From positions 77,599,310-77,663,309 of the forward strand of contig NC_079489.1 of NCBI RefSeq assembly GCF_020520425.1: 64,000 nucleotides of DNA, in the 5' to 3' direction. A model generated the notes under the pieces. That model made no database searches. It was not told where the DNA came from and saw only the letters and a program-made list of their open reading frames with translations. Both the position numbers and the translations under genes were made by a program. Positions 47,301 through 62,597 of this stretch are shown here, in pieces (the stretch's first letter is position 1; every line of letters starts with the position of its first letter). The DNA comes from Spinacia oleracea. Taxonomy: Eukaryota > Streptophyta > Magnoliopsida > Caryophyllales > Amaranthaceae.

Positions 47301-48518
47301 CTAGATTTTAACCCGTGCGATGCACGGATTCTATTAAATTTTTATGTTTAAATAAAAATCCTATGTATATACCATTTTTATATATTAGATTAGATTAGTT
47401 TTTTATTTTTCATTGGATTTCATTTTAGATTTTTTTTATTATGAAAGTGTTTGTTTTTGGATGAAATTGTATATGCGTAATATTAAAAAATAATTAATAA
47501 AAAAATCTACGTGAAAGTTAATAATTTCTTTACGTGACACTCGTTTTTTTTAATTCAAAATTAATTTTGAAATCTTATTTTTCATTGGCCGAAACCATTA
47601 GAATTTTCTATGTGGCGCTCTAATATTGGATTAATATTTGATTTTAAATTGAATTTTATTTAATTTATTTTAGATTATTGTTTGATTTTGGATGAATTTT
47701 ATTTAGATTTATTTTTTAATTATTAGAGTGTTTGATTTTAGACGGAGTTGTATATATATTAGTAATTAATTAATTAATTAATTAAAAATATCTAAGTGAC
47801 ACCTAATTAATTATCTACGTGGAAATCGATTATTTTTTAATTATTAGAGTGTTTTATTTTCGATGGAGTTGTATATATTAGTAATTAATTAATTAATTAA
47901 AATATCTACGTGGCACCTAATTAATTATCTACGTGTCACTTGATTTTTAAATTCAAAAATAAATTAGAAATATTATTTTCCATTGGCCGAAACCATTAGT
48001 AATCCTAGGTGGCGGTGTGGCGCTCTAATATTTCAGCAAATATTCGTCCATTGGCCGAAGCCATTAGATTTTTCTACGTGGCGCTCTAACATTGGATTAA
48101 TGTTTGATTTTAAATTGAATTTTATTTATTTTATTTTAGATTATTGTTTGATTTTGGATGAATTTTATTTTAGATTTATTTTTTAATTATTAGAGTGTTT
48201 GATTTTAGATGGAGTTGTATATATTAGTAATTAATTAATTAATTAAAATATCTATGTGGCACCTAATTAATTATCTACGCGACAATCGATTATTTTTTAA
48301 TTATTATAGTGTTTGATTTTCGATGGAGTTGTATATATTAATAATTAATTAATTAAAATATCTACGTGGCACCTAATTATTATCTACGTGGCACTTGGTT
48401 TTTTTAATTCAAAAATAAATTAGAAATCTTATTTTTCATTGGCCGAAACCATTAGTAATCTTAGGTGGCGCTCTAATCTTTCAGCAAATATGCCTCCTTT
48501 ATATATGTATATATTAGA
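47301..48518 (-). mobile_element. Helitron A (non-autonomous, complete ends)
   Basis: The minus-strand 5' end is TCTAATATATACATATATAA then AGGAGGC at 48518. The 3' end has hairpin CCGTGCATCGCACGG then GTTAAAATCTAG at 47301. Both match Helitron rules (5' TC, 3' hairpin plus CTAG, insertion between A and T). Two internal tandem modules each carry TACGTGGCAC and TACGTGGCGC. It lies next to a (TTA)n tract. Confidence 0.7.
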
Positions 48519-48902
48519 TTATTATTATTATTATTATTATTATAGAAACTTAACTGAACCGAAACTGATTTTTGTAAGGTGAACAAAACGCACCCTCTGT
48601 GTATGTTTACGTGAACCAAAACAAGCACTCGCCATTGGAAAAGAGAAAAAAAAAAAGCTCCACAGTCCACACCTACCGATCATCTCTTTCCTACAAAGCC
48701 ACCACAAATCCAATAATAAAAATAAAAGTAAAAATAAAAATAAAAATAAAAATAAAATAAAAATAAAAAATGCGGGTGATTCCATTTCCCACCATTCCAC
48801 CAACCCCCCTCTCCAGCTCTATTTCTTCTTCCTCCGACATTAGGAGAGAGAAAGAGATACCCAACCAATTCCCCCCCTCTCTCTCCTCCAATTCCCACTT
48901 TC
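48519..48902 (+). promoter_or_regulatory. Proximal promoter and 5' UTR region of the DHQ synthase gene
   Basis: 384 bp between Helitron A and the start codon. It contains a (TTA)n tract (48520-48541), a (TAAAAA)n-like tract (48713-48768) and a CT-rich stretch (about 48865-48895) typical of plant leaders. No clear TATA box. An upstream ATG at 48770 opens a frame that overlaps the true start, which would matter only if transcription begins before it. Confidence 0.5.
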
Positions 48903-51900
48903 ATGGCGGCCTCAGCTCACCCCTCGTCCCTCTGCTTCTCTCTCAATCCCTCTTCTACAAAAGCGTCGATTTCAAAGTCAACTATTCCTTCAAACCTCTT
49001 TGTTGGTGGTGGGTCCTCCGTCAAATTGGGCTCCTCAGCGGATCTTTCGTCCGCCAATCGCCTTGCAGTGAGTGCTGTCCGGGTTAGGTCGGCGATTCGA
49101 GCGAGTTCGACTCAGATAACCCCGACCGAATCACCGAGTAGTAGTGGCTCTAGTAATATGACGAACTCTTCTAGGGTTCCTACTATTGTGGATGTTAATT
49201 TAGGGGATCGGAGTTACCCAATTTATATCGGGGCCGGCCTTCTCGACCAACCCGATCTTCTTCAAAGGTATCTCTCTCTTAATTCTAAATTGTTTGGAAT
49301 TCTAATTTGAAGGAAACAAGAGACTTTTTAGATTCTTTATAATAACAAATTTGACATCGTTATGAGCTATGTAGTACTTCATTTGTCCTGAAATCATAGT
49401 CACATTTACTTCTCGTTTGATGCCCGGAAAATTTTGATATCTTTCGGGAAGTTGTAGAATATATTTTTGTATTTTCATTTATAGCACGATTTAGGATGAG
49501 TATAAGAGCCTTCGGACTTTGGAGGGAGGATGCCCAATTTAGATGGTGGACTATGATGCACACTGAACATGATCCACCATTGGGGAGGGTGCGATGTACG
49601 CAGTACATACACACACATTTGATGCAGTTATATTTAAGCCTGAATCAATTATCATGATGGATTGAGACAGTTTGATACGGAGTAGTTGTTTCCGAACATT
49701 TGGAATACATAATTGATAGAATAAATTTCAGTTTGTTTCTCCAAGGAATGATGAAATTACACTGTGATGGCTTGTTATCATATACTCATATTCTCATTAA
49801 ATAGTTTTACTTTAGTGACTGAACTTTAGCAGCATTAAGCTCTTTGTTAGAATGACAATTCGTCAACTACCTTAGAGGTACAACATTTCGCTCATTCCAC
49901 ACCTATACTTATCAAATGTACCACAATAGGTATATAAGACCACCATATTTGAAGTGCCACAGGTTAAACATAGGATATCACCATCATTCAAGGCATTATT
50001 CTCCCCTATCAAATACACCTCATGATCACAATGCCCCTACAGAATATCATTTTAACAGCTCTATGTTTTTAGGTTAGGTCATTAAATGGACACCAATTTT
50101 TTGACATCAAGTTGCTGAAGTGAAAATATGAACAATACATGCTACCATAGTAAATTTTCAGTTTATCTTAGGACACCACAATGAGAATTTACCTAATTTA
50201 TAAGTATGTCTTTTAATCTTTTATATGTAATTCCCCAAACACTTGAATTATGTTTGACTTACAGGCTTAGGGAGAAACTTTTTTTTATAAATCGTACCCT
50301 TTTTGTATCTGTGAGCTATGAAATTGATCATTAATTCACACTTTGTTTCAAGGTTTTGCTATTATTTCAGTTAGTTAATGGGTTATCATTTGGTTAGGCA
50401 TGTGCACGGAAAGAGGGTTCTTGTGGTTACGAACACCACTGTTGCACCCTTGTATCTGGAAAAAGTTATTGATGCTTTAACAAGAGATAACCCGAAAGTA
50501 TCTGTAGAAACTGTGATATTACCTGATGGGGAGCAGTACAAGGACATGGTATGTGTCTTTGACTATGAAAAATATATGTGCTTGATAGAGTTGTCCTGGT
50601 CTTTTGATATATCATTCTTTGTGGTGTGGTAGGATACTCTGATGAAAGTCTTTGACAAAGCTATTGAGTCAAGGTTGGACAGAAAGTCCACATTTGTGGC
50701 CCTTGGTGGTGGTGTAATCGGCGATATGTGTGGATATGCTGCAGCTTCTTTCCTGCGTGGAGTTAACTTCATTCAAATTCCAACAACCGTTATGGCACAG
50801 GTTTGATTCTGACCTTTGGTTCCATTGTAATATGTTTCCACACCACTATGTATTTGTAAGTGTGTCAATTCATTACATCTGTCTTTTTTCAGGTGGATTC
50901 TTCAGTGGGTGGAAAGACTGGCATAAACCATCCGTTGGGAAAAAATTTGATTGGGGCTTTTTACCAACCTCAGTGTGTACTTATAGACACCAACACATTA
51001 AACACACTGCCTGATAGAGAACTGGCATCTGGGCTTGCTGAGGTTATAAAATATGGGCTTATTAGGGACGCTGAGTTCTTTGAGTGGCAAGAGAAAAATA
51101 TGGATGCATTGATGGCAAGGTATTTGAATCAATAGTCTAATTTTTATTTCCAGCACCCCTACCCGCCACTTGCAAATCTTCCTTCCCACCTAATTGAAGT
51201 GCTGGTTATGACTTCTTAGGGGCAACACTAACTTAATAACAGCATTATCTGCATTTAAAGACTTCAAACAATGTTGGGATTTGTCTTTGCTTTTCCAACA
51301 TGAAATCAGAACTGTGTGTTGTACATGTTAATATGTTATACAACTCAATATGGTGTTTGGAGTAGGTCAGAGAAAGACAGTGCACTTAGCTTGGTCAATT
51401 GGCTCTAATCCAGATGTAGTTACTACATAAAATTGGCTATCATATATTAGTAATGTGTAATGAGTAAACTACAAAGCGATTGCTTTAGTTTACTTGCTTA
51501 TGCTTCATTCTTTTCACCTCCTCTTATCCGAGCTTTTTAAAACTAATTGGTCATTTGGCCCTTGTCTGAACTTAATTTTAGCGGATTTTATTGTTTCAAG
51601 GTGAAGAAAGGCATTAGTCTGCTTAAAAAGTATAATGTTGCATTGTCAAAGTTAGGAGTACTCCCATCCATTTAGGCCCAAGGTGTCTGAATGGTTGTAT
51701 TGTAAGGATCTCTACTTGGCGATGCATAATGTGTGCTTTTTAAAATTGTTTCCCAAGGATAGATTTATCTATTTAAGCGAGTAGCGTGCAAATAGATCAT
51801 TTGTTGTGCTCAAGGGTGTGGCACATTCCAAATACTTTGCTATGTGATGAATTGGCCTGTTTGACATAGTTTGAATGTTAATGCCTTGGATGTACAAAGT

Positions 51901-53395
51901 ATTACCCTAGTTCAATTTATGTAGCTTTTCTTATGATAATAGGTGACGGCTAATTGGGTATTCTGGAACTTTGAGCATCTCATCAATTATGGTTGACTAA
52001 AAGGTCTTGTCTATTTGCTTGATTTGCAGGGATGCTGCTGCCTTTGCATATGCTATTAAGCACTCTTGTGAAAACAAGGCCGAGGTTGTATCTTTAGATG
52101 AGAAGGAAAGTGGACTCCGAGCAACATTGAACTTGGGTCACACATTTGGACATGTGAGTTCTACATTACTAAGATATCTTTTCCAAAATTTGTTTACTGA
52201 AATTTGTCTTACCAAGTTGTTCAGACCTTGGAAAAGAAAATTTTGAGGGAATACCAGGCACTGTGAAGTTTCTTATATCATAACTATGCCTTTAAGAAGT
52301 TAATATCTATAACAGGATGCAGTTGTTGAATTGAACAATATGTGAATTATATTGAAGTAATTAGGTTACATACATAATCTTGAAACCCTAAGCTCAATTT
52401 CAACACTTGCAAGTTGCAAGTACTGTATAGCTGTTAGGCTAACTCAGTTTATCTTACAGTCAATATTTAATCAACTCTATAGAGTTTGTATCCACACTCC
52501 CCGGTAACCATAATGTGCTGGACCACATGTTTTTTGCTTGGAAAGTTACTTTTTCTTATGTGCGAGAAACATCTCTTTGTTGTTGATCAGATTGGTTGTT
52601 GTGCATTCCTTTTGCAGGCAATAGAAACTGGATTTGGCTATGGCCACTGGCTTCATGGAGAAGCGGTTGGAGTTGGGATGGTATGTCTTCTGTTTCAACC
52701 TCAACCATACTGTTTCTTACGTGCTTATCATCTTTATGCTGATAGGGATTTTTGATGTTCAGGTCATGGCTGTCGACATGTCACACCGTCTTGGTTGGAT
52801 AGATGAATCATTAGTGGGGCGTGTTCATAACATCTTGAAAAAGGCTAGACTACCGATTGCACCTCCTGAAAGCATGACTGTCGAAATGTTCAAGTCTATT
52901 ATGTCGGTAAGCTTAGAAAAGATTATACGTACTGTTTTTGGTATTTTGAATGTTTTTTTTGGTGCAAATGAGCCACAAGGGCGGGGATGAGAATCGATCC
53001 CAGAATCACCTGGAACCGGGATGGAAGTTCTAACCAACTGAGCTATCCACCACTCTCTGGTATTTTGAATGTTGAGACTGTAAATCAAGTGATGGAGAGA
53101 TGATAGAAATTATGAGAGATTTGGACAATGTGACAACTCGAGTGAGAATCCTCTCGATTTCCTAAAAGAAATGAAGAGGATTCTAACACTACTCCTTCCC
53201 TACAAGACAGAAAAAGTAGAAATTATTTGCCTGTCATAAACATATTTTCATGTTAACTGGCAGGTTGATAAGAAGGTAGCTGATGGTGTGCTGAGGCTCA
53301 TCCTCCTGAAAGGTCCTCTTGGAAATTGTGTATTCACCTCAGATTATGACAAAGAAGCCCTTGAAGAAACACTGCGCGCCTTTTCCAAATCCTGA
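48903..53395 (+). CDS. DHQS: 3-dehydroquinate synthase, plastid-targeted
   Basis: Second enzyme of the shikimate pathway. It converts DAHP to 3-dehydroquinate using NAD and a divalent metal, in plastids. Eight coding exons: 48903-49267, 50398-50548, 50633-50800, 50893-51119, 52030-52153, 52618-52680, 52763-52906 and 53264-53395, all with GT-AG junctions and continuous phase, giving 457 residues. The first 60-70 residues are Ser/Ala-rich with few acidic residues and look like a transit peptide; mature-enzyme similarity begins near PTIVDVNLG. Signatures are the NAD-binding ALGGGVIGD region (about residues 190-200), [18 protein letters not shown] (229-246), Glu278 in AEVIKYG, the GHTFGH histidines (341, 345) and His358 in LHGEAVG. 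The Glu and His residues are the expected metal ligands. Length fits plant enzymes and no lesion was seen. The start sits in TTTCATGGCG, a good plant context. Intron 7 carries a SINE. Confidence 0.96.
49268..50397 (+). other. Intron 1 of the DHQ synthase gene
   Basis: The 1130-bp intron begins GTATCTCTC and ends TTGGTTAG. AT-rich; no gene or repeat recognised inside. Confidence 0.8.
51120..52029 (+). other. Intron 4 of the DHQ synthase gene
   Basis: The 910-bp intron begins GTATTTGAATC and ends GATTTGCAG. No inserted element recognised. Confidence 0.8.
52955..53058 (-). mobile_element. tRNA-derived SINE in intron 7 of the DHQ synthase gene
   Basis: The minus strand reads TGGATAGCTCAGTTGGTTAG near its start, which contains a polymerase III A box (TAGCTCAGTTGG). 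About 30 bases on comes GGGATCGATTC, a B-box match. It ends in a short A-run. A perfect 15-bp target duplication, GGTATTTTGAATGTT, flanks it at 52940-52954 and 53059-53073. Body length is about 100 bp, in the range of short plant SINEs. It does not form a full cloverleaf, so it is not a tRNA gene. It lies antisense within the intron and should be spliced out. Confidence 0.85.
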
Positions 53396-54968
53396 TTCCT
53401 GATATAAGTATATACCTACTTAGTACTTACTCACTATTCTTTTTGTAAACATTGGATGGTCAATATTGGTCAAACAAATCATACCGCTACTCCTGAACTG
53501 TATGAGAGTTGTTGTTTTGTTTTGTTTTGTTTTGTTTCTAAGATAGTTTGTATGTTCTAAGATGAAGTACCTGATAGATTAATGATGTATTTATTATCGA
53601 GTAGAAGTTTTTGTATAAGCATTTTCCCTAATCTTACGGGAATCTTCCTTGTCCGTATACACTTAAGGTTTAATAAAATTCACCGATGTTGTTGTATCTC
53701 CATTTTCCCCGAATCTCCCTCATTTGAAAATCGTCTTTGGCAATTGGCAATTGGCAATTGGCAATATTAATATGTTATGCATAGAGATGATTGGCCTTAT
53801 TCTCGTTTATGTGCATTGACTTTTTTAGTCATAGTTGTATTTTGCAAGGACATGTAAGAAATGCAGCAAAGCTATAATACAGGAAAGATAAAAGTAGGAC
53901 CATGTCTTTTATTATTACACCAAAATAAATTAATTGCTCAAAATCTTAAACCATACGTATGGTAATGGGAGTATTGATGATAGACAGTTTCATGACATAC
54001 TTTTCTTCTTTACCAATATAAATTACAGAGTTATAACTTGATATCAAACTAACTTCACGAAGCTAGCTATATGCCTATATGGTCCCCCCTCTTACTCTCA
54101 TAGTTCTTCACCTAATCAAGGTCTTATTTTCAAACTCGTGATTTCCAAGTTGCGACTCTTACTAGCGTACTAGGGTCAGGGATGGCATTCATTTATTAGG
54201 ACGATACAACTTGTCAACCCATTGTACTTGAGCTTGAGCTTGAGCTTGAGCTTGAGCTGCACATTTTTACAACCTCTGACTCAAGTTTCAAGTTTTTGCG
54301 TATTTTTGTTCTCATTCTATAGAGACTAGAGAGAGTATTGGATTCAAACCCACTACCCATCCCACTTGATAAATCCCAACTTGATACATGGACTATCAAT
54401 TTAAATACTTTCTTCCCTCAAAAAGAAATTAAAATAAAATAATGTCTCACTACTTATAGATGTAATTTTGAAAGTCAATACATCACCTACTACCAAATAA
54501 AAGTCAATGCATCCACAAACTTCATAATTTACAAAAGGAAGGTGTTGCACGTATAAGATATAAAATAAATTGTATTTCAGTATAAATTTTACCCAATTTT
54601 TTATAACTTTAATTTGTTTGATTAACTTTTATATTATGGGAAAAAAGTTGATGGATATAACATTTTCAAACGGTTAAAACGTTACCTGTATAATAATACT
54701 AGTGATCGATTTAATTTGAAGGAATATTTTTTGATTAAAATGAAAAAATTATAACTAAAAAGTAGATAACTTTTTTACATGTATTGGGTTAACTTTTATT
54801 AAAATTCTTATTACATGAATTTAGTACATCATTTGCATGTAATGATACTACTTTGAAGTTATTAGTTAACGCATAGTTTAATTTTACTAGTAGTTGTTAG
54901 ACGTGATAAAAATGATTTGATCTGAATTTTCGAATAAATATCCTCCTTATACGCACAATTAGAATTTA
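53396..54968. other. Intergenic region after the DHQ synthase gene
   Basis: AT-rich and without a gene that I can support. The first 200-300 bp should be 3' UTR. It includes a (TTTTG)n run (53514-53537), a CAATTGG run (53738-53763) and a (TTGAGC)5 hexamer repeat (54228-54258). Confidence 0.6.
54228..54258. repeat. TTGAGC hexanucleotide microsatellite
   Basis: Five consecutive TTGAGC units followed by TGC. A likely length-variable marker. Confidence 0.85.
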
Positions 54969-55297
54969 CTCCCTCTGTCCCTTAATACTCGCATCGATTT
55001 GACCCGTGCGGAGTTTAAGGCATTTGAGTTGACTTATTAATTGAATGAGTGTTAGTTGATAGTGAGATATTTTTTTTTTAATATAGTTAGTGGGAAATGT
55101 GTAAGGAGTAGGGAGTGGTGAGTAGATGATGTGAATTTTTAAATGATTTTCTGTAGGGAGTAGGAGTGTAGGTGGATTAGTAGGTAAGTGCGAGAAATTA
55201 TATAATATTGGCAAAAAAATTCATTTATAGAAGCGGTGTAAGTATTGAGGGACGACCCGAAACAAAAAGTGGTGCGAGTATTAAGGGACGGAGGAAG
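54969..55297. mobile_element. Stowaway-like MITE (329 bp)
   Basis: Terminal inverted repeats start CTCCCTCTGTCCCTTAATAC and end GTATTAAGGGACGGAGGAAG, with TA on both outer sides, the Tc1/mariner (Stowaway) target rule. A partial second copy of the right terminus (AAGTATTGAGGGACGACCCG) lies just inside. Non-coding; it depends on a mariner transposase in trans. It lies about 700 bp upstream of the ROP start codon. Confidence 0.8.
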
Positions 55298-58848
<3,551 letters not shown>

Positions 58849-61282
58849 TTGTGACAAAGTTGTAAAGAGAAACAAGCCAGCCCTAGTTGGAGCATTCCGT
58901 CACGCGTGCAACTTTTTTCTTTCACAAAATCAAGCTTTTGAGGAAGCAGGCAGGCAGGCCTTTTTTTAGCGTATGATTTCTTACTGATTGATTGTACTTT
59001 AGGTTCTCTTGTGAGTTGCTTTCTGGCATTACATTTGGTTACCCAACCCCACCATCTAATTCGTGGTTTTGGTTAAGTCTTTATGTATTAAATATAAGGT
59101 ACCAGTTTAGGAAAGGACCCAATTTTATCCCCTTAACCTAGCAGAGCAGTTAAATTCATTTCTTCACAACTACTTGTTTTGAAGATAATTGCCTCTGGCT
59201 ACATTTTTTATGTTTCTTTTTGGTTTTTGTAGTGAAAAGTTAAATATGTCGCTCTTTTTGATACTATTGTTCTATTCTGGCCTTCTTCTAATTAGTTATT
59301 GATTCAATTGTTGCCCAAACAATTGATGTAGTAATAGTTGGCCTTTTGGGAATCTTATTTGAAGAGTCTGCCTCCATCTAACCAACTTTTAAGTTGGTTG
59401 AGTTTGCAAAAATATGAATATTTTAAGAAGGTGATCATGATACTTTGTGTTTGACATGATTAGATAGATTGTTGATGTAGAATATTTAGCAGTTTCTGGA
59501 ATGTTTGATTATGTTGGTTTGTTCCATGAGCCGCCCACGTTCTTCCTTGCGGATTTTCTGGAATTGAGCATATTCTATATCTGATTTTAGTACATATTAA
59601 TCAAAGTATGGTAGTAAAAAAATGATGTGTTTTCAAGCAAACAATTGTGATAAGTATTTCAAAATGATTGATTAATCTTTGAACGACCAACTTGGTCCTG
59701 CGATTCCTGCCTTTACCATATATACTCAGAAGGTCTCATATGGATGTTTGGTAGTGTCATGTTTAGAAGCTTAGAACGATGGTCTGAAAGGTCGACTGCC
59801 TAATGTTTCTTGTGCGGTGGAAACAAGGTAAAAACAGGAAACGTAAGCAAGCTTTCCATTACCAGAATAGTAAACTGGCTAAAAATTCAACCATAAAACA
59901 ATATATTAGGCAAACCTGAATCATATTAAATCCAACATAGTAATAATAACACGTTTATTATGCTTGCAATTAGTCATAATCTCAATTTAATACTATAAAT
60001 ACGACGATTTTTAATCGATCGGGTCAAAACGGTTTGGTCGGATTTTGACCCATTAGATTAGGGTTGTTGGGGTTTGTATAAAATCAGGATACAAGTCATA
60101 AAATTTTGTTCAAAATCCAGTATTTTTGATAGCTCTACGCTCAAACCATCAACAATCCCCTTTCCCCCAATCCAAAACGCTGCTAATGGATTGCACATAG
60201 CCACGTATGGGAGATAATGTTATCTACTCTAAAGGGAGTCAAGGCCCCAATCAAGGGGCCATATGTATCGAACTCTAATTCTATAATCACCTTCCATTTT
60301 ACCTCCAAAATTCATATCAAAACCTTGTACAAATATAAACGGTATGAGAAGAAGAAAACAACAATTCTTTGGCGCAGCAAACAAGTTTAATGTAGAACGA
60401 ACTAGTTTAAAGTATGATCAAAATGAATTCATTCTGTTGAAACTGGCTGTCTAACGTCGGCCTCAATTTAACCGAATCAGTCGTGGCATGAACAAATAAC
60501 TTTATATCTTAGAAGTGTGAGGTGTGAGTGTGTGACAGTATGAGAATGACTTGAATTTTAAACAGCAAAAAAGAAAGAATGGTCAGCTAATCTTGTATGC
60601 GTTGTTGTGATTGTACAATGAGTACAAAGTGTAGATAGCTCAGTTGTTTTGTCCAACTATACAAAGAATCCAACTTTGTGTTTCATTTACAGCTAGTCCA
60701 GCATCTAAGATGCAGAGACGTTTCTGAATTTATAAAATTTGCTGCTTCCCCTTTGATTTCACAACAATTACGAGACAAGAGATAATATATTCGAGTATGA
60801 TAATAAACTGGAATATGAACATATAACATCCTAGCTTTGAACTGAAGATGATCAAACTGACTAACTGATCCGAAGCAATCCAAACAAACCACTTTCCTAT
60901 GCACGTTTAAAATGGGAGCATATTGATCTCCCCACAAAACTATAACAAAGGGATAAACTTTTGATCTGAACGTACAAACTCAACTTGGTTACACACTTTT
61001 CATGTTGCCTTTTTAATATGTTAAACTAATTGGTGGTGCTCATCTAGCAATTTGGAAAGGCGGTCGATTCCCTGAATAATAGTAGCATAATTTCATTCGG
61101 GCATCTATGCCTTTCAGCTTTCTGTCCAATTTTCAATACCGTCCTATATATTCTTCTACCTTGTTATTTAAAGGACATGAAAACATCTACATTTTAAGAA
61201 GTATAACTCCTTACCCAAAAAGGCAAAAACTCAAACTTCTACCATACTGAAAACTGATAAAAAAATATCGAGATATCAGCAG
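58849..61282. other. Intergenic region between ROP and the UBC pseudogene
   Basis: Starts with the ROP 3' UTR. The remaining roughly 2 kb is AT-rich, with no supported gene or element. Short open frames on either strand lack any recognisable domain. Confidence 0.6.
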
Positions 61283-62010
<728 letters not shown>

Positions 62011-62597
62011 AAATATTCAAAGCATCAAATATCAAATATTCAAATCTCCCGTTGTATTTCCCCCATTGACAGCTTCAAGTTCAAACAAGCCTATTACTAT
62101 GGCAATGAAATTAAACTTATTACCAAATATTGATTCTGTCATCTTATGTACCTTGAGACTTGTGTTAATGAATAGACTTCACACAGCTGCATTTAGGTAA
62201 TGCAGAATATAACATTAAAATCTTGGATGTGGAAAATTTTGGGAGACTTACAAGGTGGCAAAGACGCGTTAGTTGAAACCGACAGCAATCATGTAGTCAT
62301 GTATAAATCCCACAAAAAAATTGAAAACAGAAAGGGAAAGTTATACACCATTTTACCAGTCTTTACAACTAAAGTTTCCACTGCACAATGAAGTGACTTA
62401 CACACACTCATGAATTAAAGAAAACTTTAGATGCAGTGAGCTCATATAGTTAGTATAAGAGACCTAAAAAATCATGCCCTCGGAATGAGGTCAAGCAAAC
62501 AGTCTCCATCAGGTTACCTCACTAAACTGGTTACAATAATACTCAATGACGTTAACTAGTGATACGTGAAAATGCCTAATTACATATAAGAACAGGT
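62011..62597. other. Short intergenic region, probably VPS35 3' UTR in part
   Basis: AT-rich, with an ATATCAAATATTC-type repeat at its left end. No gene seen. Confidence 0.5.

Noticed and set aside
48540..48904. Minus-strand Phe/Leu/Tyr-rich frames upstream of DHQS
   Set aside because: They are translations of the TAAAAA microsatellite and the CT-rich leader.
52955..53058. Possible tRNA gene in intron 7
   Set aside because: A and B boxes are present but there is no full cloverleaf or acceptor stem, and an A-run plus target duplication show it is a SINE.
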